The translations under genes were made by a program, and so were the position numbers. Below, piece after piece: positions 1 to 12,721 of a DNA stretch of 64,000 nt. Source of the DNA: Myrmaecium sp. VS I D KN 1 (Eukaryota; Ascomycota; Dothideomycetes; Valsariales; Valsariaceae); NCBI GenBank assembly GCA_019775845.1, contig JADQAV010000002.1, positions 1,178,001-1,242,000 on the forward strand, written 5' to 3'. Under the pieces are notes generated by a model, which made no database searches, was not told the DNA's origin, and saw only the letters and a list, made by a program, of their open reading frames with translations. The first letter of the stretch is position 1. Each line of letters opens with the position of its first letter.

Positions 1-680
1 TCAGCAAGTTCCTCACGCAGCCTATGTTGGAAATGGAATCCCTTGCATGCCTGACACCGTCCTTCGCTGCATTCTCTTCCTCAATCCGGTCAGTCTACTC
101 GTCTCACTGTGGCGGGGCAGGCAACTGTGTGTAAGCTGAAAGAGTCGCTTTACCGTATGGCAAACTGACCACGGAACAAGTACGAACGACCGGTCAATGG
201 CAGAGTCGACAATACTTATATGTACCACCGCAGACCATTCGCCACGGGCTTAGGCCGATGAGGACGGCTGAAGCGTCAGCACAGCAATCGAGACAATCCG
301 ATAGGTGCATCATGGAGTGCTGATTACAGTATATACTTCAGCCGAGAGGGATTTCGATGTTTTGATTGATGGTGTTCCGACTCCCTAATTCCACACATAT
401 CGTAAAACAACCACAGCTATTTACAGTGCGGAGTGTCTGACATTGTTCCGGCCAATCCTGACATGAAATCTCACTATATACCTCGTACATCGCGGTACGC
501 TTAGTCCGAGATCTACGATTGGAACATGATTAGGCTCACGCACATGGCATCACAACACGGGACCGGATGGAAAGAAGGCGTAGGCATCGGCAGTTGAGAG
601 TGATCGATCTGCTTCGGCTCAAAGTTCTTGTGGCGAGACCGCAGAGCTGTCATCTTGCAGATAAACTGAAATAACGGGTC
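1..680. other. Intergenic, no gene seen
   Basis: No reading frame here looks coding, and no tRNA-like or repeat structure was seen. It lies beyond the 3' end of the MFS transporter, so it probably holds that gene's 3' UTR and flanking DNA. Confidence 0.5.
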
Positions 681-2437
681 TTAGATCAGCGAAGGTTCCG
701 ACTGGCTCAGGTAAGCGCTATACGTACCATGAGGGCGAATGAACCAGCTACAGACAAAGGCTAGGCCGAACGTTGCCGTCAGACATACGAATACTGCCTG
801 AGGAAGTACTCCAACCGTCACGCTGTATATGCCGTTGAACACAGTCGGCCCCAAAACGCGAGCTAGAGCATGTAGGAGGCCCATCGCACCTAGTAGCTGC
901 CCAACTCTATCGGCAGGTACATGTTTGGTGAGCGCGGATTGCAGGGTAGCAGATCCCATTCCTCCGGCCGAAGCAATCACGCCAGCCATGATGAACATAT
1001 TCCCGGACTTGCTCAAGGCGTAGCATAGATAGCCGAGCATATCGAAAAATACGGCGAAGCGGATGATCCAAAGGTCAAACCCATCAGAACCAGAATCCTT
1101 TGCCTGGACCCAAGAGGTTCTGGAACGTACTAGCCGACTTACTATAGGCAAGACGACTACGAGAGCGACTACGCGACATGTGTTGACAATCGAGGTAAAC
1201 ACGGTTTGCTCAAATGTTTGCCAGCCAAATGTTAGGTTGACGTAGATTATAACTACCGTCATGGAGCCCATAGCCACTCCAAACATGATCGTATCGATGG
1301 AAGCTAGGAAGATTAAGTTTCGGCGCAAGGCGCTGCTCGAACCTTGTCCGGTAGGATAAAGGATTTGCAATGGTTCCAGCAAGTTGAGAGACCTAATCTG
1401 ATTAATCCAATCCGAAGGTTCCGATAGTAGACGCTCAAGACGACGCTTCTCTTGAGCCCGATCCCGCCGTGCTTTAGAAAGCGATTCTGGAATGAACAAT
1501 GCCCCGAAAGGGATGGATAGAGCGTGAGTACCCAGCACGATATAAAAAATGGACAAGACGGACCCTGTGCCTTTGATAATATATCCCGCAATGATAGGAC
1601 CAAGGGCGATTCCAGTATACAAACAACCGTGGAAATAACCGAAAATCTCGTTACGAACGGAAGGCGGAGTGCAATCCGTTGCGTAAGCATGAGCGACTGC
1701 CATGACGGAGATGAAAGAACCGAAAAGCCCATCGATGGCATAACCAAGCAGGATCCAGTTAACATGCACAGAATCGGGGTAGGTAGCCGCTATTATTGTT
1801 ATAATCTCCGCCGAAAGCAGTCCGAGAATAGACAGTCCCATAATTTTCTTCCGCCCATGCCGGTCCGAGAGGGAGCCGAGTTTGGGGCTTGTGATGGCAG
1901 CGAGGATTCCACTGATGAGATTCCCGTAGAGGGTAAATTGAGCAACCCGCGACTGAACTACCGGGTTCCGGCATTGATCGTTGTCCTCCCCGAAGATTGC
2001 AGGCAAAGTTGTGTAAGTGGAGCCTGCCGGATTTGTCTCTGCAAGATATTCGCGGCAGATCAAACTCATTATCAGTGAGATCTTGGGCACTACCATGCCC
2101 CCGAACGCCAGGGTAAAAATAAGAAATGGCGGCAGCAGCCAGAAAACCTAAAGGCTATGAGACCCATCCACCGAGGTGGCTACGTGATTTGACTTACAGA
2201 AGGCTTTTTCCACCACGGTAAGCTCGCGAATTCATCGTCTTCTTTCCAAGTGACCGGAGAACCTCTGGATGGTCGACGGTCGCTATCTTCAAGCAATGGG
2301 GCGTCCACCTCTGAATTGACTTCATCGTCGTATTCTGGCTCAATATCTGTCAGGATAAAGCCCCTCTCCTCAGATTGGATGGCTGCATCAATATCGACCT
2401 CTGCCGCGAAGACAGCGTCGTTCTCCGTTGCAGCCAT
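681..2437 (-). CDS. Major facilitator superfamily transporter
   Basis: Predicted integral membrane transporter, substrate unknown. Two exons, 2437-2198 and 2147-681, are joined across a 50-nt intron (GTAAG...TTTAG); the join is in phase and gives 568 residues. The first 80 residues are acidic and hydrophilic (EPEYDDEVNSEVDAPLLE), then the chain enters repeated hydrophobic segments. The MFS loop 2-3 signature is visible as LGSLSDRHGRKK near residues 173-184. The length and the acidic N-terminus resemble fungal transporters related to the tetracycline-resistance/proton-coupled folate groups, but that assignment is inference. The start ATG at 2437 is the first in the frame. The neighbour HEM15 lies upstream on the same strand; nothing suggests shared function. 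Confidence 0.85.
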
Positions 2438-3219
2438 CGTTGGAAGTGATGTAGGTATCAGATCGTCTTAGCGAGAAGGCCTCCGGAGGTCTACTTAGGT
2501 CATTGTCCAGCAGATCGAGGGATGCAGATATTCACGGATGTCGCCGGTGGTTGAAGAGCCGCGAAAGCGCGACTGGCGACCAATTTCTAAGGCAGTCAGA
2601 AAGAAAGTTCGGTACGGCAAGTATAGAAGTCGTACCGAGCACTTGAATCCCTACGTGATGTAAGTGAAAAGAGACCAACCCTTGATAACTACGGAATGTG
2701 ATAAGACCTCAGAATTGCTAGAACGGAGGCGGCAGGTCTCGGTGCTAGCTCCGTTCCGAGCCAACACTGTATCTTCAGGTGGATCACGGACCGTTTCAAT
2801 CTGCAGACCACAATTCTGCTAGATTTTCGAACAATCAGTTAATGTTTCTCTATGCGCAGCCGCGTATCACTTACTCAACACAATGTACCTTTGTACTGAG
2901 TATTCGGTCTGCAATCGTTTTAACTCGTGGAAGCCGGGCTTAACTACCCAGTACCTAGTACCTTCATACTGGCAAGTGATGCACGTGATGTGACAGATGA
3001 CGTTTATAGTCTGGTGGTACCTACCCACCCGTATCCCTTCCGATCGGCACGGACTAATACCGACATGCCGACGATTACTAAAGGTAGGTTTATCGCGCCG
3101 GGTAAGTAAGCACACTGGCTTAAAAGTAGAATGCAATAGGTATGTTACAGAACTATGCTATAAAGGAGTCTAGTCGGCCGGAAAGGAAAGAATTGCTCCA
3201 ATTTAGCATAACTGGAAAA
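2438..3219. other. Intergenic: MFS 5' region and HEM15 3' region
   Basis: Lies between the start of the MFS gene and the end of ferrochelatase, both on the minus strand. It probably contains the MFS promoter and the HEM15 3' UTR. Short frames here show no recognisable protein. Confidence 0.5.
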
Positions 3220-4540
<1,321 letters not shown>

Positions 4541-4934
4541 ATTCCCAAGAGAAAGCAATGATGTGTTAGGCGCAGGCCTGTATGCGACTGTGAATTGGCG
4601 TGAGTTTTGCTAAGTATGGCATCAAGCGACGGTATATTGTGGCGTGGAGATCTGTACGAATATGTCAAAGTAGTAGGCAATCCGGATTGAATCTAGAGCA
4701 TGATGGTAGTCAGCAAAAGTGCGTTTGCTTATTGGAGCTTGCTTCGGCCGATCGGTGGAGCTGCGACACCGACGGCTGAGATCGGCAGTGAAATCTGGAG
4801 GGATCCTGTCACGTGGGCACGCGTCATCGCGCCGTGGCTGCCTGATGATACACTACCTACCTGCGGAGTAGTACCTTTCACACTCACGCAACTACGTGCA
4901 CGTACGTTGGCATCCGAGTCCTCTAGGCGCCACC
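4541..4934. promoter_or_regulatory. Divergent HEM15/KU70 promoter with MCB-like and E-box motifs
   Basis: This 394-bp gap separates the two start codons, so it must carry both promoters. CACGTG lies at 4810-4815 and ACGCGT at 4819-4824, about 110-125 bp before the KU70 ATG. ACGCGT matches the MluI cell-cycle box bound by MBF in yeasts; whether it works here is inference. The KU70 start sits in a CGCCACCATGG context. Confidence 0.4.
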
Positions 4935-7176
4935 ATGGCCGAAGAGAATGACCGTAGCGGTAGAGGTGCAGACGACGAGGACGATGCGGAAGAGGAGTTT
5001 GATGATACCGTGAGGCATCATGTTCATTTTCATGTTGCTGGCAGCTGATATCCTATTCAGACATACAAGACCCTCAAAGATGCCGTCCTTTTCGCGATAG
5101 ACGTTAGCGAGACCATGTTACAGGCCTCGTATTCTTCCGAGGACAGAAAGGCAGCCCAAGATTCCCCTACGACCGCTGCTTTAAAATGCGCCTATCAATT
5201 GATGCAGCAACGCATCATCTCGAACCCTAATGATATGATGGGCATACTTTTATTTGGCACGAAGGAGTCTCGTTTCCAAGGAGGAAACGAGACAGGTTCA
5301 GGAGGCTTGTCTTATCCTCATTGCTATTTGCTTACGGACCTGGACGTTCCTGCTGCAAGTGATGTCAAAAGGTTGAGAAACCTGGTCGAAGGCGGAGAAG
5401 AAGCTGCAAGCATACTTGTGCCTTCAGAAGAATCTGTTTCAATGGCAAACGTGCTCTTTTGCGCCAATCAGATCTTTACGACTAAGGCGCCAAACTTCTC
5501 TTCCCGAAGACTGTTTCTGGTAACGGACAATGACGATCCCCATGGCAATGATAAGGCCTTAAGGTCTGCCGCAGCCGTTCGAGCAAAGGACTTGTACGAT
5601 CTCGGGGTAACAATAGAACTCTTTCCCGTCGCAAAGCCAGGACACGGATTTGACAGAACCGCTTTCTATGATGTAAGTATCCCTTTTGGTTTAAGCCAAT
5701 ATACAAATTAACGTACTATCTCCAAAGGACATTGTCTATAGAGGACCAGTGACGGATCTAGATGCGCCTGCTCCAGTTTCCTCGGCTGCGAAACCATCGG
5801 GTAGTGGCGATGGCATTACGCTTCTGCAGTCTCTCTTAAGCTCGATCAATTCGAAAGCAGCGCCTCGAAGGGCTCTCTTCTCGCTCCCCATGGAAATTGG
5901 GCCAAATCTCAAAATTGGCGTCAAGGGCTACATCATGATCAAGAGGCAGGAGCCTGTTCGGAGCTGTTATGTCTGGTTGGGAGGGGAAACAGTACAGCTA
6001 GCCGTCGGCTCGTCAACACAGATAGCAGAAGACACTGCTCGCAATATAGAATCGGCTGATGTCCGCCGAGCATACAAATTTGGAGGAGAGACAGTGTCTT
6101 TCACGCCGGAAGAGCTGAGTGCCGCTAGATATTTCGGAGATCCCGCCATTCGCATTATCGGATTCAAGCCGCTATCTACACTCCCATTGTGGGCTAATGT
6201 GCGACCACCTATCTTCGTTTACCCATCTGAGACAGACTATGTTGGGTCTACACGAACCTTCTCTGCTCTTCACCAAAGCTTGCTACAAAATCAGAAGATG
6301 GCGTTGGCGTGGTTTATCGCCCGGAAAAATGCTGCGCCAGTCATTGCCGCATTGATACCAGGCGCTGAGAAGCTGAATGATTCGGGAGAGCAAGTCATGC
6401 CTCCTGGACTGTGGATACTGCCTCTGCCATATGCAGATGATATCAGACAGAACCCGGATACTGTTCTTACCAAAACATCTGATACGTTGACGGATATGAT
6501 GAGGGTTGTCATACAACAGCTACAACTACCCAAGGCTCAATATGATCCACTTAAATACCCCAATCCCGGTAGGTGACAAGGCAGCCAGCATTTTTGGAAT
6601 GGCACGCTAATGTTGTGAAGCGCTCCAGTGGTTCTATCGAATTCTTCAAGCCATTGCCCTGGACGAAGACCTCCCTGATCAACCGGAGGATAAAACCGTG
6701 CCCCGCTACAAGCAGATCGATAAGGTAAGCCGTCCAAGTTCACGGTCGAAACCAAAGGGGACAATGTATTCACCACAACCAGCGCGCCGGTCACTACGTC
6801 ATCGAGTGGGGGCAGGAACTTGAGCAGGAGTTCCAGGCTTTGCATACCGCCAAGTTTAAAGGGAAATCTTCTAACAAGCGTGCGGTCGATGGCGATACTA
6901 GCACGCATACCAAACGGTCGAAGACCGCAAACGGAGCCGTGCCCGCTCACAGTTCCGATGCAGTTGACGACAGTGATATGAAAATGCATTACCAGAAAGG
7001 AAGTCTCAACAAGGTGAGCGTGCCCGTGTCTTTCATACGGAGTACCACCACAGCTAACAATATGCGAGCTCACTGTCCCTATCCTCAAAGAATGGGCGTC
7101 GAGGAAACATATTTCCATAAGTGGCAAGAAAGCAGACGTCATCGAGCGCATTGAGGAATATTTCGAGAAGAAGTAG
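4935..7176 (+). CDS. KU70: Ku70 subunit of the DNA-end-binding Ku heterodimer
   Basis: Binds broken DNA ends with Ku80 and starts non-homologous end joining; it also acts at telomeres. Six exons: 4935-5009, 5061-5672, 5728-6568, 6621-6724, 6783-7013 and 7069-7176. All joins are in phase and give 656 residues. Residues 1-25 are acidic. The Ku N-terminal VWA-like domain follows, starting at [19 protein letters not shown]. The Ku beta-barrel core occupies roughly residues 250-470 and includes [15 protein letters not shown] and the conserved [18 protein letters not shown]-like segment (here AIALDEDLP). The chain ends in a SAP domain ([20 protein letters not shown]) typical of Ku70. The last exon is short and is easily missed in gene models. 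Length is normal for fungal Ku70 (mus-51/nkuA orthologues). Confidence 0.96.
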
Positions 7177-9075
7177 GCATTCCTGAAATTCTCCTATAGT
7201 GATAAAGGAAGGCGAAACTGGTTTACAAACCTTCAATCAGGGGGATCTTGTACAATAGAGGTGTCGCATGTTCCGGAGAGTGACCGTGCACGTCCGTCCC
7301 CTCAAAATCCCGTTAAGGGGTAAGGGGTCATCCATGCTTATTGGATGCCACGAGGCGGGAAGAGCCTAATCGCGAAAGCCGGTGGCTGGCTATAAAAAAA
7401 AATAAATAAAAAAAATAGCCGAAAGGGCCTACCTAGGTTATTGATAATTTTAGGCATGAACGACCAAATGCGAACCTGTCGATGGACGTGGATAGGCTCC
7501 GCGGTCCAACATCCGCTAAACCGAAGAATACATGTTGAGAGTCAGGTTAGGAAAAAAGGAGATCGTCACGAACGGCATCCACAGAGAGTGCACTGCCCAT
7601 CGTGATAAATACCGGGATGCCGGCTGCCGTTGCAACGTGCTTGAATGACCGATCAAGAAGAAGGCAACGCAAGGAAAGGGTTCGTGCGGACCTCCTGAAC
7701 GAAATTGGACGAGAAGAGAGGCAGGCAATCCCAGTTGGCAGAGGTAATAGCAGAGATAATGTTAATGCATTGGACCCGCGCACAGACAGGCACAGTACAT
7801 GAGCGCACGAGTAAGTGCCGTGGGCGTCGAGGACCGAATAGGGAGGTATCGGACGAGTAAATAATTACCGCAGAGTACCTTAGTAAGGATTTCCGTTTCG
7901 TACAGAGCACGATCAATTACCCGTATTCGTATCGAAGTGCGACTGAAGTTCAGACAACCGCAACGACGACGAGGACGACGACGAAATCAACAACAACGAC
8001 AATCACAGATAAGTTGAGCAGAAGCGCACGCACACGCGCAAGCGCGCAACCAACACGACGGGCCCGCGCCGAGAAGTCGTGGAAGTGACGAAAGGCGCGC
8101 GCCGTCGACGCAACCACGACGCATTATTGACGGCGCACCCGCGTTGCGTTTCCCGCGCTGCGTTGCCCAACAGTTGGCGGCCATGCGAGCTGCGCTCCTC
8201 CAAAGTCACGAACGTTACCTCATCAGTCGAGCGAGGACCTCCCTGCTGCACGCAACGGGCCCGCTCGTGCGCGTCTGCATGGCGGCGCTGCATGGCGCTG
8301 CATGGCGCTGCATCGCTGGGACGCCCTTCATCGTGCCAGTGTGCCAGGGTGAGTGCGAGACGTCCTCCTGCTCCTCTTCTTCCCCTATACAATAGAAATC
8401 GAAAGGCGGAAGCGGATCCTCTTTTCCTTACGGATACCTTTTGCTAGGTCCCTTAGCGTGCCATCGAGTGCCCAGCTATGCGTCCCTGGGCCTAGCACCG
8501 CTCGACTGACTCGCCCGGCCCAACGGCGGCTTGTTCCCCTATGGGTTGAGACGGACAAGCGTCCGTGGCGGGGCTGGCTGGGGTCGTTCATCGCTCGTTC
8601 ATGGGCCGTTCGCTGAGCCGTTCACCTCGTCCAACCTGGCCGGGGCACCTCCCTCCCCGTTCCGACAAATCCACTCGGGATCTTTTGCTCGCTGCTCTCT
8701 GCCAGGTGCTCGCTGCTCCCTGCTCGGCTGCTCCCAAGTGGAGGGTCTCGTGCGGCCGTCCTAGGCCAATTAACGACTCTCCCCGCTGCCGGCTTGCCCA
8801 TCGCCATTCCTCCCCTCCTGTCGTCGCTCCTATGCCAGTCTCCTGGCTCTTCTCCCTGCCGTCCGTCACAGTGCTCCCTGCTCCTGTTCCTGCTCCAGCT
8901 CCTGCTCCTGACCAGTGCCCCTACAACATCCTGTGCCCGAGGCCCGCGCAACCCACTACCCAGCGATCACCGCGTCTGCTCCCCTCCCCATATGCTGAAA
9001 CGCCGCTGAGGCGAGCCATCTTGCAACACATACGCTCCCACGCTCCCACGCTCCTAGCTTCAGCGCGCGGATTCC
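7177..9075. other. Intergenic, long 5' region of the RING-PH-VWA gene
   Basis: A 1.9-kb gap between two plus-strand genes. It holds an A/T homopolymer patch near 7395-7420, CAA/GAC microsatellite-like sequence near 7960-8010, decamer repeats near 8280 and C/T-rich, GCTCCT-type low-complexity DNA at 8690-8960. Frames across 8079-9191 are open but biased by simple sequence, and no family is recognisable. It probably includes a long pyrimidine-rich promoter/5' UTR. Confidence 0.45.
8278..8313. repeat. Tandem decamer CATGGCGCTG
   Basis: Two exact copies of CATGGCGCTG (8291-8310) are preceded by a variant copy with an extra GCG (8278-8290) and followed by a partial one. Looks like a small replication-slippage repeat. 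Confidence 0.8.
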
Positions 9076-12000
9076 ATGTCGAACGGGCTCCACCGCAATT
9101 CGAGTGCCCGTCAAACAAACCGCTCTACCGGATCCAACCTCAACACTCTCGCGATCGAGAACAACCTTCACTCCCTGGGTCTGCTGGGTAGGAAGAAGGC
9201 GAAGAAAGGTACAAAGCCCAAGGCTGTGGGATTCACCTCGCCAGTGATTCACGATAGTACTGCTCTCCCTTTGTACAATCTTGCTTGTCCTGCGGTCTAC
9301 GCTTTGACCTAGCTCTGATGTCTCACTCAGGCTTTCGTCCGCTCTCCCGCTCCTCGCAGCTCCCCAGCGACACGGCGAGGCCTAGAGGCACACCACCTTC
9401 AAGGTCGGGCTCAGTGAACTCGCCCGGGTTTCCGCGCTCCAGAGACATGGCCGGCCTTCCTGACCTGGAACGGTCTCGAACGAGGAGGGACAGGACTTTC
9501 ATAGGGGCTGAGTGTGCAGTGTGCGAGGAGCCCTTGGAACATACGCTTCGTGGGGAACGGATTCTGCAGCTATCATGTGGCCATGTCTCTCACGAAGCTT
9601 GCTTCTACGAGTACATTCGCGAGTTTGATTCGCAGTATTGCCCTACCTGCGATGCGCCGCTTGCACTTGATACAAGCAGAGGTGGAAATGTTGTGGATCT
9701 AGGTAAGTAAACATCGCCCTGATCAATTGTTCCCGGTAGCTTTCTCACGGTATTCTCAGAGAAGTTGAGCAATTTGGTCCGGGCAGTCCACGTTAGCGAA
9801 CCGCGGGAAGCATCACTACGTAGCGTGCCGCATTCTGCCGGTCCCTGGGACACTCAGACGGTTTCGGATCTCCCCAGAGCATCGGATGCGAGCCATATCC
9901 GCCAACAGCACCATCAGCATCAGCATACCGAGAGCAGAGATATGAGAATCAGAGATAGCAGTCAAAGTCACGAGCGGCTGAACTCAGTGAGCCGACAGCA
10001 TATGAGGAATGATAGCGGTGCTACAGGCGTTGCTTCTTCCGGCGACTATGCGGAGACACCCAACCCGACAGGCCGTAGGCATGACTATGATGTGCAGTCG
10101 ATGGAGACGAGTATCAGCAGTCCGCGGGGCTTGATCAGGAATCCGATTCCAGCACCCACAGTCACCGTTCGTAGCGAGTTTCCTACGCTTAATCGTTCAC
10201 GTCAACAACAAAGCCTTACATGTCTGGTTACTGTTGAGGTCGTCGACGGGAAATGGCGCCCGGACCCCGAAGATATGCGAGGCGCTGTGCCGGCAATCCC
10301 GTCAGTAAATCTGGGCGAACCGTTCCCGAGCTCGAAGCCGCCTCTTTCAAACAGAGCATTCGATGCTGTCTATGATTCACCGGCGGTTCTTGAGGAGATC
10401 ACTGATGAATTGCATTCACGGGTAGATAATTGGCATGGATTGGATTTTTCCAGGTAGTTCGACCCAGCCATCTGAACTACCTACCATGAGACTAACCAGA
10501 TGGCAGGTTCGGGAAGTTGCGATTACATGGTCATGTACGGGTAGGCAAAGACCGACAGTCCTGGCAAGAGCTAGAGTGCTACCTGTTCTCCGACATGCTC
10601 ATTTGCGTGAAGGAGAAGAAATCTGCGCAAAATCAACAATGGGATGGTGCGGAATCGGTCGCCAAAAAGCCAAAATGCACGCTGAAGGGTTCCATCCTGA
10701 TCAAAAAGCACCTCAAACAAGTTGAGAGCTTTCCTGGTGAGTTATTGCTTCAGCAAGCAGCAGCTTGAGCCACAGTCCCGCTAAGTGACTCGTTATAGAA
10801 GACAACATCCTTACTTTAAGCCTTTCTGTTGCGGAGCTCCCAGCGTTTCACCTACAGTTCCGCGATCGCGGTCAGCTTGACATTTGGAAGCGTGCACTTC
10901 TGGATATCAACATGGAACCTCCGGCCAGGATGCCAGACTTTGATCACGATAACTCTGGGACGGACGAGGAGGATTATAAATATAGGAACAAGAGAGTCTC
11001 TTCGGTGAATTCGTCCTATGCGGGCAGGTCAAACAATACGGCACCCACCGAATATACCAATTCCCGTGCTGGCGTTCCCGACAGCAGAATACCGGGTTCT
11101 ATCCATGTGCCATTGGATATTGTCGTTGTAATTCCGGTCTCATCTTCCATGCAGGGCCTCAAGATCGCACTTTTGCGTGATGCACTGAGATTTCTCGTCA
11201 CAAACTTGGGAGAGAGAGATCGCATGGGTTTGGTCACGTTTGGATCTAGCGGTGGCGGCGTGCCTTTGGTCGGTATGGCCGGCAAGGCATGGAATGGCTG
11301 GGACAAAATTCTGGAGTCTATACGGCCGGTCGGACAGAAGAGCCTTCGGGCGGACGTGGTGGAAGGGGCCAACGTGGCTATGGATCTGCTGATGCAGCGA
11401 AAGTCGGCAAATCCCGTCTCAAGCATTCTCTTGATCAGCGACTCCTCCAGTGCGGACGCCGAGAGTGTGGACTTTGTGATTTCCAGGGCGGAAGCAGCAA
11501 AGTAAGTTCGACGTTGGCCACATGTGTGGCATGGCTAACATGCATAGGGTCGCCATCCATTCCTTCGGCTTAGGACTGACGCACAAACCCGACACCATGA
11601 TCGAGCTGTCCACAAGAACGAAGGCGTCGTACACGTACGTCAAGGACTGGATGATGCTCAGGGAATGCGTGGCGGGATGTTTGGGCTCTCTGCAAACCAC
11701 ATCCCATCAGAACGTCAAACTCAAGCTCCGGTTGCCGGAAGGCTCCCCTGCCAAATTTGTCAAGATCAGCGGCGCCTTGCAAATCACCAAAAGAGCGACT
11801 GGCAGAGATGCCGAGGCATCTCTCGGAGATTTACGTTTCGGCGATAAGCGAGACATCTTGGTCCAGCTGGCCATCAACCCCGACGCGGGATCTTCTGAAA
11901 ACTTACCGCAGGACCCATGGGAAACTATCGTGTCTGGTCTCGAAGCCCTTGGCGGGCCGCTGGATCAAGAGGACCAGGGCAGCTTGAGTGTGGAGGAGGT

Positions 12001-12721
12001 TCCTCTGCTGCAGGCCGACCTGACCTACGGTGACATTCTTAGAGAGGGAAGCCTGGCACATCTGCCCCGACCGTCGCTGCTAGCCATCACCATGTTACCG
12101 TCCACTCCGAAGCTGAAGGGCTCAGGTCGGCCTCCGACGCCGCCTATTCCCCCTCACCCATCGGTGGTGCAGAGGAGGATGGAGCTGTTGACTTCTGATA
12201 TGCTCACGAGAGCCTTGACGCTCGTCTCCCGTGGCCAACACGAACGCGCCCACCACCTCTTAAGTGAGACCAGAAGTATCCTGAAAGGTCTAGGCAAAGG
12301 CGGGCTACCCCCGTTGCCACCTCCGGGTGGAGGGAATAGGTCAACCAATGGGCACGGCAGCAGTGGACCGGGGAGCCAGTCATCACCGACTGCTGATCAG
12401 GGAGACCGGCCGCTTACGCCATCTCCAGCTCCCGATAATCTGTTCACGCCTGCTGCTGGCATCGACGCGACGACCATGCATGCCCTTGACGCTGAGCTGG
12501 AGTCATCTCTAGAATGGATCAACCATCCTGCCGTCTTCAGCCGAGACTCCCGCAAGGCTGTCCTGCAAGCGATCGGAGTGATCAGCTCCCAGCGCGGTTA
12601 CACCTTCCGATCGCCGGCCGAGTCCCTGTGGGCCGAGCGCATCGCCGGGATCAAGCGCCTTGCCGAACGGTCGCGGGAATGGCGCGAGGCCGGCGACGAG
12701 TCCCTCATGGAAGAAAACTGA
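9076..12721 (+). CDS. RING-PH-VWA protein, Far1/Ste5-like scaffold or E3 ligase
   Basis: Six exons: 9076-9208, 9331-9702, 9760-10453, 10507-10736, 10799-11501 and 11548-12721. Every join keeps phase, giving 1101 residues. A RING-H2 finger spans about residues 106-151 (CAVC, then CGHVSHEAC, then CPTC). A PH-like domain starts near 400 (GKLRLHGHVRVGKDRQSWQE). A VWA domain starts near 575 (HVPLDIVVVIPVSSSMQG), followed by a second region seen in VWA-RING proteins and a Pro/Gly-rich C-terminal part. The MIDAS motif is degenerate: the usual DxSxS aspartate is replaced by Pro in PVSSSM, so metal binding is doubtful. RING, PH and VWA in this order is the layout of yeast Far1 and Ste5, MAPK/polarity scaffolds. 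Plant WAV3-type RING-VWA ligases are the other relatives. The function is inferred from architecture only. Confidence 0.85.

Noticed and set aside
8565-9191. 208-codon plus-strand frame before the RING-PH-VWA gene
   Set aside because: Pro/Ser-rich translation of pyrimidine-rich DNA; no codon bias or homology, overlaps the real start exon in another frame.
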